A DNA stretch of 64,000 nt from contig CAVZHA010000015.1 of NCBI GenBank assembly GCA_963774945.1, positions 62,001-126,000 on the forward strand. The letters run 5' to 3'. Position numbers and translations under genes: made by a program. Shown piece after piece: positions 34,887 to 42,981 of the stretch. Position 1 is the stretch's first letter; every line of letters starts with the position of its first letter. The notes beneath the pieces are model-generated. The model ran no database searches, had not been told where the DNA came from, and was given only the letters and a program-made list of their open reading frames with translations. The stretch comes from Trebonia sp963774945. GTDB taxonomy: Bacteria > Actinomycetota > Actinomycetes > Streptosporangiales > Streptosporangiaceae.

Positions 34887-35425
34887 CCAGCACCGAGCAC
34901 GCGGGCAACCGCATCCTCGGCCGCCTGCGGGCACAAAACGGCAAGGGCGTCGTGACCGTGCAGGACCGCTTCGACACCGGCATTGACGACCTGTGGTCGG
35001 CGATCACCGATCCGGCCCGCCTCGCCCGCTGGCTGGGTGAGGTCGAGGGCGACCTCCGCCTGGGCGGCCAGTTCCGCGCGCACTTCTCCCTGGCCAGCGG
35101 CTGGGAGGGGACCGGGCGGGTGGAGGCGTGCGAGCCGCCGCGGCGGCTCCTGGTCCGGACCGTGGATGACGTCAATTCAAGCGAGCAGTTCATCGAGGCC
35201 ACCCTGACGGCGGACGGCGACGGGACCATCTTCGTCTGGGAAGAGCGGGGCATGCCGGTGCGGCTGCTCGCCCCCTACGGGGCCGGGATCCAGGCCCAGG
35301 TCGAGGACCTCGGCGCGTACCTCGCGGGGCGAGAGGGGTCCGATTTCGGGACCCGGTGGAGCGAGCTCCACCCGCCCTACGAGGAACTCGCGGCCAGCAC
35401 GATTCAACCAGGGAGCACCACGTGA
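34883..35425 (+). CDS. SRPBCC (AHSA1-like) domain protein
   Basis: The 180-residue protein has a START-like ligand-binding fold: VTVQDRFDTGIDDLWSAITDPARLARWLGEVEGDLRLGGQFRA, then GTGRVEACEPPRRLLVRT and FVWEERGMPVRLLAPYGAGIQAQVEDLGAYLAGR, ending with a helix. Such ArsR-linked AHSA1 proteins are thought to bind hydrophobic ligands or act in detoxification. It overlaps the ArsR gene by 4 bp, and its TGA overlaps the GTG of a shortened paralogue that follows. Confidence 0.88.
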   Translation: MTSTEHAGNRILGRLRAQNGKGVVTVQDRFDTGIDDLWSAITDPARLARWLGEVEGDLRLGGQFRAHFSLASGWEGTGRVEACEPPRRLLVRTVDDVNSSEQFIEATLTADGDGTIFVWEERGMPVRLLAPYGAGIQAQVEDLGAYLAGREGSDFGTRWSELHPPYEELAASTIQPGSTT

Positions 35426-35727
35426 CCGGCAACAAGGGCAACCGCCGGGTTGAGGCGTGCGAGCCGCCGCGTCGGCTGCTGCTGGCGGGCAAGGAGCAGG
35501 ACGAGCCGGACGAGCTGGTCACCGAGGTCATGCTGACCCGCGACGGCGACCAGGCCATCCTGGTCCTGGAGGAACGGGGCATGCCGCTTGAGTACCTGGC
35601 CGGCTACGGGGCCGGGGTGCAGATCCACGTCGAGGATCTCGCCGCCTACCTCGGCGGGCGCGAGCGGTGCGACTCCAACGCGCGGATGGACGAGCTGTTC
35701 CCCGCCTATCAGGCGCTGGATAATTGA
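35422..35727 (+). CDS. Truncated SRPBCC paralogue (tandem duplicate)
   Basis: The 101-residue protein matches the C-terminal half of its upstream neighbour: RVEACEPPRRLLL, VLEERGMPLEYLAGYGAGVQIHVEDLAAYLGGRE, RMDELFPAYQAL. The first 75 or so residues of the fold are missing and replaced by the short lead-in MTGNKGN. The GTG at 35422 overlaps the preceding stop. It is either an eroding duplicate or a half-domain that pairs with the full-length protein. Confidence 0.7.
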   Translation: MTGNKGNRRVEACEPPRRLLLAGKEQDEPDELVTEVMLTRDGDQAILVLEERGMPLEYLAGYGAGVQIHVEDLAAYLGGRERCDSNARMDELFPAYQALDN

Positions 35728-35730
35728 GGC

Positions 35731-36291
35731 ATGGAGACCAGAGCCCGGTTCACCCGGATGCAAGACGGCACCGCCGAGGAGTTCGCCCTGATCGAGGCGG
35801 CCGAGACCGCGTACGCGAGCACGCTGCCGGCCCGGGTGCTCGAGGCGGTGCGGGCGCTGGAGACGGGCGGCGCGCAGGGGTACGCGATCAGCCGGCTGGA
35901 GCACAGCCTGCAGTCGGCCACCCGGGCCGAGCGCGACGGCCGACCCGTCGACTACGTGGTGGCCGCGCTCGTGCACGACATCGGCGACAGCCTGGCGCCG
36001 TACTCGCACGGCAGCTACGCCGCCTCGGTGCTGCGCCCGTTCGTCTCCGAGGAGCTGTGCTGGATCGTCTCGCACCACCCGCTGTTCCAGATGTTCTACT
36101 ATGGCCCAAACCTGGGCGGGGACAAGAACGCCCGGGACCGGTTCCGCGACCATCCCTGGTTCGACGCCACGGTGGAGTTCTGCGAGCGGTACGACGAGAA
36201 CTGCTTCGACCCGGCCTACGAGTGGCTGCCGCTTGAGCACTTCGCGCCCGCAGTGGAAGAGGTATTCACCCGCGAGCCGTCGTTTTACTAG
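35731..36291 (+). CDS. HD-domain protein (PhnZ/MIOX-like)
   Basis: The 186-residue protein has ISRLEHSLQSATRAERDG (His58), VVAALVHDIGDSLAP (His82-Asp83), YSHGSYAA (His93) and IVSHHPLFQ (His115/116), the metal-ligand set of an HD fold. The arrangement, with LEHSLQSA and a short protein, resembles the mixed-valence di-iron oxygenases PhnZ and myo-inositol oxygenase more than phosphohydrolases, though this is only by motif. It follows the SRPBCC gene by 3 nt and overlaps the convergent kinase-like gene by 4 bp at the stops (36288-36291). Confidence 0.8.
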   Translation: METRARFTRMQDGTAEEFALIEAAETAYASTLPARVLEAVRALETGGAQGYAISRLEHSLQSATRAERDGRPVDYVVAALVHDIGDSLAPYSHGSYAASVLRPFVSEELCWIVSHHPLFQMFYYGPNLGGDKNARDRFRDHPWFDATVEFCERYDENCFDPAYEWLPLEHFAPAVEEVFTREPSFY

Positions 36292-37346
36292 CGGGCGCTC
36301 CTGGTCGCGAGCCGGGACAGCACCAGGTCGGTGACCGGCTCGGCCGCCCGGGCGGCCAGCTCCACGCCAGGGGTGCCCGCGCGCAGGATGACGTCGGTCA
36401 CCAGCCGGTAGATGAGCGCGCGGGCCAGCAGCTGGTCGAATTCCGGCTCGTCGGCCAGGTAGTCGAGCGCCTCCGGGCGGGCCTGCTGCCACTGCAGCGC
36501 GTCGACCGCCACCACCGCGAGGGGCAGCGCGGCCGGCCGCTGCAGCGGCGAGAAGTCGATGAACGCGGGCGGCTCGCCGTCCTCGAACAGGACGTTGCCC
36601 GCCAGGTCGGCGTGCACGAGCTGATCCGGCAGGTCGACCGGGCGCAGCGCCGCCAGCAGCCGGCGGACCTGCCCGGCGATCGGGCCCGCGGCCGGGCCGA
36701 GGGCCGGCTCGGGGTCGCGTTCGCCCCACGCCACCTGGTCGCCGACCGTCCACGGGATGTCCTGGGTAATCCGCCAGCGCGGCACCGGGACGGCGGCCAG
36801 CGCGGCGTGCAGCGCCCGGCTGCCGGCGATGAGCTCGGGCCAGCGGGACGAGACGCCGGACCAGTCGGCGGGGGTGCCTGACACCCGCTGCCAGGCAGTC
36901 CAGCCGTGCGCGATCCAGTCGCCGGCGTCCGCCCGCACCGGCCGCGGGACCCGGAAGCCCGGCCCGGTCAGCGCGTCGTAGACGTCGGCGTTCCACCGGT
37001 CCGCCCGGTCCAGGTCGGCCGGCTTGAGCACGACAGATCCGGCCAGCCAGGCGGTTCCCTGCCCGCCCGCCAGCCGGACCGGGGTGACCTCGGCGAGCCC
37101 GAACGCGGCCAGTACCTCCGCCGGGATGGTGGCGGCCGGTTCCGCGGCGGCGGGTTCAGGGGCGGCGGATTCCGGGGCGGCGGGTCCGGGGGCGGCGGGT
37201 CCGGGGGCGGCGGGTCCGGGGGCGCCGGGTCCGGGGGCGCCGGGTTCCGAGACAGTGGGTTCGGGGGCGGCGGGTTCAGGGCCGACGAGTTCCGAGGCGG
37301 CGGGTTCCGAAGCGGGCATGAAGGCGACGATAACGGTGCCCGGCAT
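36288..37346 (-). CDS. Phosphotransferase-like protein (TIGR02569-type, APH fold)
   Basis: The 352-residue protein has an APH/kinase-like fold: VTPVRLAGGQGTAWLAGSVVLKPAD (nucleotide-binding loop and Lys), then DQLVHADLAGNVLFEDGEPPAFIDFSPLQRP (catalytic HxDxxxxN and DFG-like Asp). It matches the actinobacterial TIGR02569 group of unknown substrate. Residues about 10-70 are a low-complexity Pro/Ala/Glu/Gly segment (SEPAAPEP-like, then PAAPG repeats, a 15-bp tandem repeat at about 37165-37245). It is convergent with the HD gene. ATG 37319 is an alternative start. Confidence 0.75.
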   Translation of the reverse strand: MPGTVIVAFMPASEPAASELVGPEPAAPEPTVSEPGAPGPGAPGPAAPGPAAPGPAAPESAAPEPAAAEPAATIPAEVLAAFGLAEVTPVRLAGGQGTAWLAGSVVLKPADLDRADRWNADVYDALTGPGFRVPRPVRADAGDWIAHGWTAWQRVSGTPADWSGVSSRWPELIAGSRALHAALAAVPVPRWRITQDIPWTVGDQVAWGERDPEPALGPAAGPIAGQVRRLLAALRPVDLPDQLVHADLAGNVLFEDGEPPAFIDFSPLQRPAALPLAVVAVDALQWQQARPEALDYLADEPEFDQLLARALIYRLVTDVILRAGTPGVELAARAAEPVTDLVLSRLATRSAR

Positions 37347-37378
37347 GGCCGACCAACCGGATTGATTGAGCGATCAGA

Positions 37379-37417
37379 GTCATGCACGGTCCGTTCGGAC
37401 AACTGATTTTGAGTTTT
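37379..37417. repeat. Dispersed 3'-flanking repeat, copy 2
   Basis: This begins with TCATGCACGGTCCGTTCG (shared with copy 1 at 20733) and continues with GGACAACTGATTTTGA, the part shared with copy 3 at 57739. GTCCG and CGGAC form an inverted repeat around TT. It abuts the TAA of the minus-strand MetE-like gene (37418-37420). Confidence 0.65.
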
Positions 37418-38650
37418 TTAGCGCCGGAGCGCGGCGCTGGCGAGCTCCGCCCCCCGGGCCAGGGTGTCGAGCTTGGCCCAGGCGATCTGCGGGTGGACCC
37501 GGCCGCCGAGGCCGCAGTCGGTCGACGCGATCACGTTCTGGTGGCCGACCACCTCGGCGAACCTGATGATCCGGTCGGCCACCAGCTCGGGGTGCTCGAC
37601 CACGTTGGTGGAGTGGCTGACGACGCCGGGCAGGATGACCTTCCCGTCCGGGAGCTTCACGTCCCGCCACACCTTCCACTCGTGCTCGTGCCTGGCGTTG
37701 GCGGCCTCGAACGAGTACCCGCCCGCGTGCACCGCCAGCATCAGCTCGACCACGTCGGCCATCGGCAGGTCGGTCGTGTGCGGGCCGTGCCAGCTGCCCC
37801 AGCACAGGTGGAACCGGATCCGGTCGGTCGGCAGGCCGCGGACGGCCCAGTTGAGCGCGTCCACCCGCGCCATCGTGAACCGCTGGTAGTCCTCGACGCT
37901 CGGGGCCGGGTTGATCTGGTCCCAGTTCTCGGCGATGGCGGGGTCATCGAGCTGCAGGCCCAGCCCCGAGTCGATGATCGCCATGTACTCCTCGCGCATG
38001 GCGTCCGCGCACGCCTGCAGCTGTTCTTCGTCGTTGGCGTAGAACTCGTTGCCGAACCGGGCGCAGCTGCCGGGGGCGACCGAGTTCAGGAAGCCGTCCT
38101 GCGTGTTGGTGGCTTTGAGCGCCGCCTTGAGGTCGGCGATGTCGCGCTGGACCGCCTGCTGCCCGGTGTAGGTGATCGGCCCGCGGCAGACCGGGGCCAT
38201 CGGCATCGCGTCCCGGTTGGGGAGCGAGGCGCCGGAGCTCGGGTCGCCGTAGGCCTCGGCGAACCGCTGCCAGTCCCGCCGCTGGCCGAAGCTGGCGAGG
38301 GTGATCTCGCCCGGCCTGGCCTTCGCCTGCGCGATCTGGGCGATGTCGAACTCGGCCAGCTCGAGGCCGCCGAGGCGCTGGAACACGTAGGTCCACCAGG
38401 CGCCGTAGTCGTAGCGCTGGCCCATCGAGTGGCCGTACTCGCCGTCGTTCACGAGGTCGATGCCGGTGTCGCGCTGGCGCTTGACCACGTCGGTCACCGC
38501 GGTCCTCAGCGCTTCCTGATACGCCCGCTCGTCGGCTGCCTGTTCGGCTGCCGGTTCGGCTGTGGCGGCGGCGCGCCGCTCGTTGAGGCGGATGAGGGTC
38601 TCGGGCCGCGGCAGGCTTCCGGCGTGGCTGGTCAGGATCCGGTTGTGCAT
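37418..38650 (-). CDS. MetE-like (cobalamin-independent methionine synthase II family) protein, copy B
   Basis: The 410-residue protein starts at ATG 38650 (MHNRILTSHAGSLPRP), 8 nt after a strong AGGAGGAG; the frame runs 7 codons further. HAGSLPRP, VNDGEYG, FHLCWGSWHGPH, FEAANARHEHEW and IASTDCGLGGRVHPQIAW give the full zinc-site set. It differs from copy A at 29664 by insertions in the N-terminal third and is clearly a distinct paralogue. Thiol alkyl transfer is expected; the substrate is unknown. Dispersed repeat copy 2 follows its stop codon. Confidence 0.85.
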   Translation of the reverse strand: MHNRILTSHAGSLPRPETLIRLNERRAAATAEPAAEQAADERAYQEALRTAVTDVVKRQRDTGIDLVNDGEYGHSMGQRYDYGAWWTYVFQRLGGLELAEFDIAQIAQAKARPGEITLASFGQRRDWQRFAEAYGDPSSGASLPNRDAMPMAPVCRGPITYTGQQAVQRDIADLKAALKATNTQDGFLNSVAPGSCARFGNEFYANDEEQLQACADAMREEYMAIIDSGLGLQLDDPAIAENWDQINPAPSVEDYQRFTMARVDALNWAVRGLPTDRIRFHLCWGSWHGPHTTDLPMADVVELMLAVHAGGYSFEAANARHEHEWKVWRDVKLPDGKVILPGVVSHSTNVVEHPELVADRIIRFAEVVGHQNVIASTDCGLGGRVHPQIAWAKLDTLARGAELASAALRR

Positions 38651-38740
38651 CTTCTCCTCCTTGGCGATCACCGAGCGCGGCGAAATGGGCGCTTTTGGCG
38701 GAGTATGAACCCGTCCGCCGACCCGCGCAACGCCCCGTGG

Positions 38741-40267
38741 CTACTGGGTTTGGAGGACGGTGATCGACTCGGGGGGCAGGCCGATGTGGGTGCCGACTGA
38801 CGCGGCCGGGGTGGTTCCGGTCTCGACGTTGGACTGGGTCGCGTTCTGCGCTCCGGCGCTGTAGGACCAGTAGTCGAGCGTCCCGGTCAGCCCGGGAACA
38901 GCAGGGAAGGTCACGCTGGCGGCGGCGCTCGGATTGAGGTTGATGAACGCCACCGCGTGCGTGCCGTCCGGCCGCCAGGACTGGTAGGCGAGCACGTCGG
39001 CCGGGTCGGACGTGGTCAGGAACTTGAGGTCGGCGGCCGGCTGGGCGAGCTTGGCGGCGAGCAGGTACCCGTAGTAGGGCGTCTCCGGCTGGGGCGTCGT
39101 CGCCGACGTGAACAGGCCCGAGCCCGGGCTGGCGCAGGAGGGGCCGGTGTTGGCGGTGTCGTTCAGGCTCCACCAGTCCACGCTCTGCGCGCCCGCCGCC
39201 AGCCACGACAGCACGTCCCCGGCGGCGAACACCGCGCCGACGGGCGCGCACCCGGTGGTGGTCGAGCCGTTCGACACCGCGGTCTCGCCGATCACCACCG
39301 TCGCGGTCGGGTCGCGGCGGGCGAGCTCCTGCCTGATCGACGCCTGCAGCGACGGGATCTTCAGCAGCGCGTGCAGGACCTGGTCGTCGGACGGGTTGGA
39401 GCCGCCGGTGGCGCCGGAGAACGTGAACGGGTAGTAGTGCGCGTCGACGAAGCCGATGTCGGCGCCGTCGGTTCGCAGCACGGTGTCGTTCCACTGGGCG
39501 GCGTCGGTCACCTCGCTGCCCGGCACTTCGGGGCCGAACGCCCACGGCACCCCGAGCACCGCCGACGGGTCGGCCGCCTTCATCGCCTTCAGGAACTGCC
39601 CCGCGTTGACCGCGTAGGAGGTGGCGAGGGTCCGCATGCCCTGCGTCTCGCCCTGGGCGGCTTGCGGGCAGGTGGCGTTGACCGGGTCGCCGTTCGCCGA
39701 CGGCTGGTAGCCCCGGTAGTACTCCGGCGCTCCGGCCAGCTTGTCATTGGTCTCCCAGCACCCGTAGGTCTCGTTGCCGACCTCCCACAGCGCTACGTTC
39801 TGTCCCGCCGTCTGCGCGGCCGCGGTCACCCAGGCCGCTGCCTGGGCGGGGGTGCCTGAGCCGTAGTTGACCGTGACCAGGCTCTGCGCGCCGATCGCCC
39901 TGGCCTGCCGGGAGAACCCGGCGAAGCCGAGCGGGTTCTGCGTCGTGCAATCGGACGCGCTCGAGCCGGACTGGTCGCACGCGCCGACGTTGATGTTGGT
40001 CTGCCAGTTGTAGACGTCGGCGTAGGAGCCGCCGCCGTAGCGGAGCTGTCTAATCCCGGCCGCCTCGAGCTTCGGCTGGACAGCGACGGCGCCCGAGCCG
40101 GTGTAGAGGCCGTCCCACGGCGCCACGTTGACCCCGAGCGGCGCGGCCGACAGCCCGGTGGCGGCCGATCCGCTCGGCTGCAGCGCCAGGGTGATCGTCA
40201 CCGCCGTGGCCACCGTCACCGCCCCGGCCAACCCGGCTCCCGCCCACTGGCCGCGCCGAAAGGCCAC
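38741..40267 (-). CDS. Secreted glycoside hydrolase-like protein (arabinofuranosidase-like)
   Basis: The 508-residue protein has an N-terminal signal peptide (Arg-rich start, GAGLAGAVTVATAVTITLAL, cleavage near SGSAATG). A TIM-barrel region follows with IRQLRYGGGSYADVYNWQTN and NVALWEVGNETYG, where WEVGNE is the acid/base Glu motif of clan GH-A. VVIGETAVSN supplies the likely nucleophile Glu. The last 100 residues form a beta-rich domain (DVLAYQSWRPDGTHAVAFINLNPSAA). The pattern resembles alpha-L-arabinofuranosidase/GH39- or GH51-type enzymes acting on plant polysaccharides outside the cell. The exact family is uncertain. Confidence 0.75.
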   Translation of the reverse strand: MAFRRGQWAGAGLAGAVTVATAVTITLALQPSGSAATGLSAAPLGVNVAPWDGLYTGSGAVAVQPKLEAAGIRQLRYGGGSYADVYNWQTNINVGACDQSGSSASDCTTQNPLGFAGFSRQARAIGAQSLVTVNYGSGTPAQAAAWVTAAAQTAGQNVALWEVGNETYGCWETNDKLAGAPEYYRGYQPSANGDPVNATCPQAAQGETQGMRTLATSYAVNAGQFLKAMKAADPSAVLGVPWAFGPEVPGSEVTDAAQWNDTVLRTDGADIGFVDAHYYPFTFSGATGGSNPSDDQVLHALLKIPSLQASIRQELARRDPTATVVIGETAVSNGSTTTGCAPVGAVFAAGDVLSWLAAGAQSVDWWSLNDTANTGPSCASPGSGLFTSATTPQPETPYYGYLLAAKLAQPAADLKFLTTSDPADVLAYQSWRPDGTHAVAFINLNPSAAASVTFPAVPGLTGTLDYWSYSAGAQNATQSNVETGTTPAASVGTHIGLPPESITVLQTQ

Positions 40268-40384
40268 AGATTCGCTCCTCGTCGTCCGTTTGATACTGAG
40301 CGTATACGTGAGCGGTGGCGGCCGTTATCGGCTTGAGCTGGTTGGATGACGATAGGCGAGCATTTGATTACATTGGTGGCTGGA

Positions 40385-41359
40385 TTAAACGGTTCTAAAG
40401 TGGTAGCCCGCGTCGAGCAGCCGCGGAATGGCGATCTTAAGCGCGGCCACCGTCTCCGACCGGTCGCCGCCGCCGTCGTGCTCGAGGATGATCGAGCCGG
40501 TCGCGGTGTTCTTCATGATGTTGGCGACGATCTTGCTGACCCCCGGCCGGGCCCAGTCCCGGGGGTCGACCGACCAGTCGAGCGGCATCAGGTGCTCGCT
40601 CGCGCAGTACTCGAGCGTCGTGCGCGACCAGGCGCCGTAGGGCGCGCGGAAGATGGTGGGGGTGCGGCCGACCGCGTTGTGGATAGCCTCGGTGGCGTTG
40701 CCGATCTCGGCCCGGGTCTTGGACCGGCTGAGCGTCGACAGGTTGGCGTGGTCCCAGGTGTGGTTGACGATCAGGTGGCCGGCGTCGGCCACGTCCCTGG
40801 CCACGCTCGGGTAGTAGGTCACGTTCTCCCCGACCATCGAGAAGGACGCGGTGATGTGGTACTTCTCCAGGATCTGGAGGATCTGCGGGGTGTAGATCGG
40901 GCTCGGCCCGTCGTCGATGGTGAGCGCGATCGCCTTCGGGCCGTCGTCTACGTAGAAGACCGGCTGCGGCGGGGCGGGGCCGTCGGTCGCGGTCGGGGTG
41001 CTGTGCGGGTGGGGATGCGCGGTCGGGTGGGGATGCGCGGACTTGGTGGTGCCGGTGGCGGTGCCGGTGCCGGCGCTGGCAGGGCCGTTCTGGGGCGAGC
41101 GGCGGGGGGTTGGTCGTCCGGCGCTCGGGGTCGGCGTCTCGTCCATCGTGGCGGCCGCCAGCCTCTGGTTGGCGCAGCCGACCGCGCCGGCCACCCCGAG
41201 CATCAGGCCGCCGCTGGCGATGAGCATCACCCGCCGCGACACGGGCGGCGTTTCCGACCGCCGTTGGTCGCCTGGTTTCTGGGTATACCTACGCATTCGC
41301 CGGGAACCGCCCTTCTTGTCTCGCCTTCTCAGACGGACCAGGGGCGGTTGCGGTTGCAT
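40385..41359 (-). CDS. Polysaccharide deacetylase (NodB domain), exported
   Basis: The 324-residue protein has a twin-arginine-like leader (PVSRRVMLIASGGLMLGVAGAVGC), possibly lipidated at the Cys, and a Pro/Thr/His-rich linker with HPHPTAHPHPHS. The NodB domain carries AIALTIDDGPSPIYT (catalytic Asp), NHTWDHANLS (metal-binding His pair), IFRAPYGAW, PLDWSVDPRDW and GSIILEHDGGG. All catalytic motifs are present, so deacetylation of peptidoglycan, chitin or xylan is likely outside the membrane. The start may be the ATG of MRRYTQKPG about 21 codons in. Confidence 0.85.
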   Translation of the reverse strand: MQPQPPLVRLRRRDKKGGSRRMRRYTQKPGDQRRSETPPVSRRVMLIASGGLMLGVAGAVGCANQRLAAATMDETPTPSAGRPTPRRSPQNGPASAGTGTATGTTKSAHPHPTAHPHPHSTPTATDGPAPPQPVFYVDDGPKAIALTIDDGPSPIYTPQILQILEKYHITASFSMVGENVTYYPSVARDVADAGHLIVNHTWDHANLSTLSRSKTRAEIGNATEAIHNAVGRTPTIFRAPYGAWSRTTLEYCASEHLMPLDWSVDPRDWARPGVSKIVANIMKNTATGSIILEHDGGGDRSETVAALKIAIPRLLDAGYHFRTV

Positions 41360-41427
41360 TGGTTCTTGAGGCGTTCCTGAGGGGACCTTCAGGCTGGTGA
41401 TAGAACGGGCCGAGGAGGAGTGTTCTG

Positions 41428-42207
41428 ATGCGGGTGCTGGTGACCGGTGGGACGAGCGGGCTCGGGTTGGCGATGGCGACCGCGCTGGCGGCGGCCGGGT
41501 CGGCGGTCGCGCTGACCGGGCGGTCTGGCGAGCGCGCCCGGTCGGTTGCGGCCGGGCTGCCGCGGGCGCCGGGGCGGCCGGGGGCGCCGGGGCGGCGGGG
41601 GGCGGTCGGGCTCGAGCTGGACGTGCGGGATGAGGCGTCGGTGGCGCGGGCGGTCGATCAGGCGTGGTCCCGCCTCGGTGGCCTTGACATGCTGGTGAAC
41701 AACGCCGGGATCGGGATGCGCACCGTCAACCCGAACTTCATGACGCAGCCTCAGCCGTTCTGGGAGACGCCGGTGGACGGGTTCCGGGCGGTGGTCGAGA
41801 CCAACCTGACCGGGTACTTCCTGGTGGCGCGGGAGGTCACGCCGCGGCTGCTCGCGGCCGGCGGCGGGCGCATCGTCAACGTCTCGGTCAACGCCTCGAC
41901 CATGCACCGGGCCGGGTTCGTCCCCTACGGGCCGTCGCGGGCCGGCAGCGAGGCGCTGTCCCGGGTGATGGCGGCCGACCTGCGCGGCACCGGCGTGACC
42001 GTCAACGTGCTGCTGCCGGGGGGCGCGACCGTGACCGGCATGATCCCCGACGACGTTCCGTCCGGCGGGCCGACGTTGCTGATGCCCGAGGTGATGGGGC
42101 CGCCGATTGTCTGGCTGGCGTCCGATGAGGCGGCCGGGGTGCACGACGAGCGGATCGTGGCGACCGAGTTCGACCGCTGGCTCCGGGACTGGAATTCCGC
42201 TCGGTAG
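41428..42207 (+). CDS. SDR family oxidoreductase with YxxxR in place of YxxxK
   Basis: The 259-residue protein has the cofactor motif TGGTSGLG (6-13), LVNNAGIG (89-96) and the Ser region IVNVSVNAS (149-157), but the active-site pair reads YGPSR (Tyr167, Arg171), so the usual catalytic Lys is replaced. A Pro/Gly/Arg-rich insertion (PRAPGRPGAPGRRG) lies after the second beta-strand. GAGGAG precedes the ATG. It may be a low-activity or specialised SDR. It stands just left of the low-GC island. Confidence 0.85.
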   Translation: MRVLVTGGTSGLGLAMATALAAAGSAVALTGRSGERARSVAAGLPRAPGRPGAPGRRGAVGLELDVRDEASVARAVDQAWSRLGGLDMLVNNAGIGMRTVNPNFMTQPQPFWETPVDGFRAVVETNLTGYFLVAREVTPRLLAAGGGRIVNVSVNASTMHRAGFVPYGPSRAGSEALSRVMAADLRGTGVTVNVLLPGGATVTGMIPDDVPSGGPTLLMPEVMGPPIVWLASDEAAGVHDERIVATEFDRWLRDWNSAR

Positions 42208-42311
42208 GGTATCCACTGGTCTACGCGGGTCCGGCTGCCAACGGCTCCGTGCCGCTATGATTGCCGGTCCGGGCCGTGCCGCAACGACTGAGCACGGAAA
42301 CCGGCTCTAGA

Positions 42312-42974
42312 ATGCTGGAGCGAGGGGGCGAGTTGGCTAACAACGACAGTGCGGTCAAACTAGGGCTAAACGCACAGACACTGTTGCACCTTATGCAAGA
42401 CTTGGCGACTATGCCCTACCGAATTGAACGGGCGACCACGGTTCCATTCGATTTGAAACGGCACGAGAATGATGCAGAGCACTCATTCTCGCTGGGGGTG
42501 ATGGCGCTCTGCATCGCGCCTATGGTAGACCGCGATTTGAACCTCCCCCGGATCGGCACCTACGCTCTCGTTCATGATTTGGCGGAGATCTACGCTGGTG
42601 ATACCCCCGTCTATTCGGACCCTAAGACTCGGGCGGCCAAGCCGAAGCGGGAGCGCATCGCACGCGCCAGGCTGCACGAGAAATTCGGAAATGACTTTCC
42701 CTGGCTTCTGAATTATCTTGACGACTATGTAGATATGAAGGACGAAGAAAGCAAGTTCGTATATGCACTCGACAAGCTGCTACCGCATGTATCGGTAATT
42801 ATCGCCAATCACCACCCCGCAAGACCTACCTGGCGAGCGTACATTGCCTCCGAGAAAATCGCGCGCGAGAAGATTGCTGCAAACTATCCCAAGCTGTCTC
42901 AGGTATTCGATGAGCTTTGTCAAATATACGCTAAGCTAGGTCATCTGTTCTCAACCCCTTCGCGCAGAGCCTAG
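42312..42974 (+). CDS. HD-domain phosphohydrolase (YfbR/HDDC2-like 5'-deoxynucleotidase)
   Basis: The protein of about 220 residues has RHENDAEHSFSLGVMAL (first His and the His of AEHS), YALVHDLAEIYAGDTPVY (HD pair) and a later Asp in VYALDKLLPH. These match the metal-binding set of YfbR-like enzymes, which remove phosphate from deoxynucleoside monophosphates. The start is uncertain: ATG 42312, or TTG 42333 after GCGAGGGGGCGAG. Base composition drops sharply at about 42340 compared with the preceding SDR gene, marking the left side of a foreign island. It converges on the next gene, with stops 7 nt apart. Confidence 0.8.
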   Translation: MLERGGELANNDSAVKLGLNAQTLLHLMQDLATMPYRIERATTVPFDLKRHENDAEHSFSLGVMALCIAPMVDRDLNLPRIGTYALVHDLAEIYAGDTPVYSDPKTRAAKPKRERIARARLHEKFGNDFPWLLNYLDDYVDMKDEESKFVYALDKLLPHVSVIIANHHPARPTWRAYIASEKIAREKIAANYPKLSQVFDELCQIYAKLGHLFSTPSRRA

Positions 42975-42981
42975 GGTGTCG

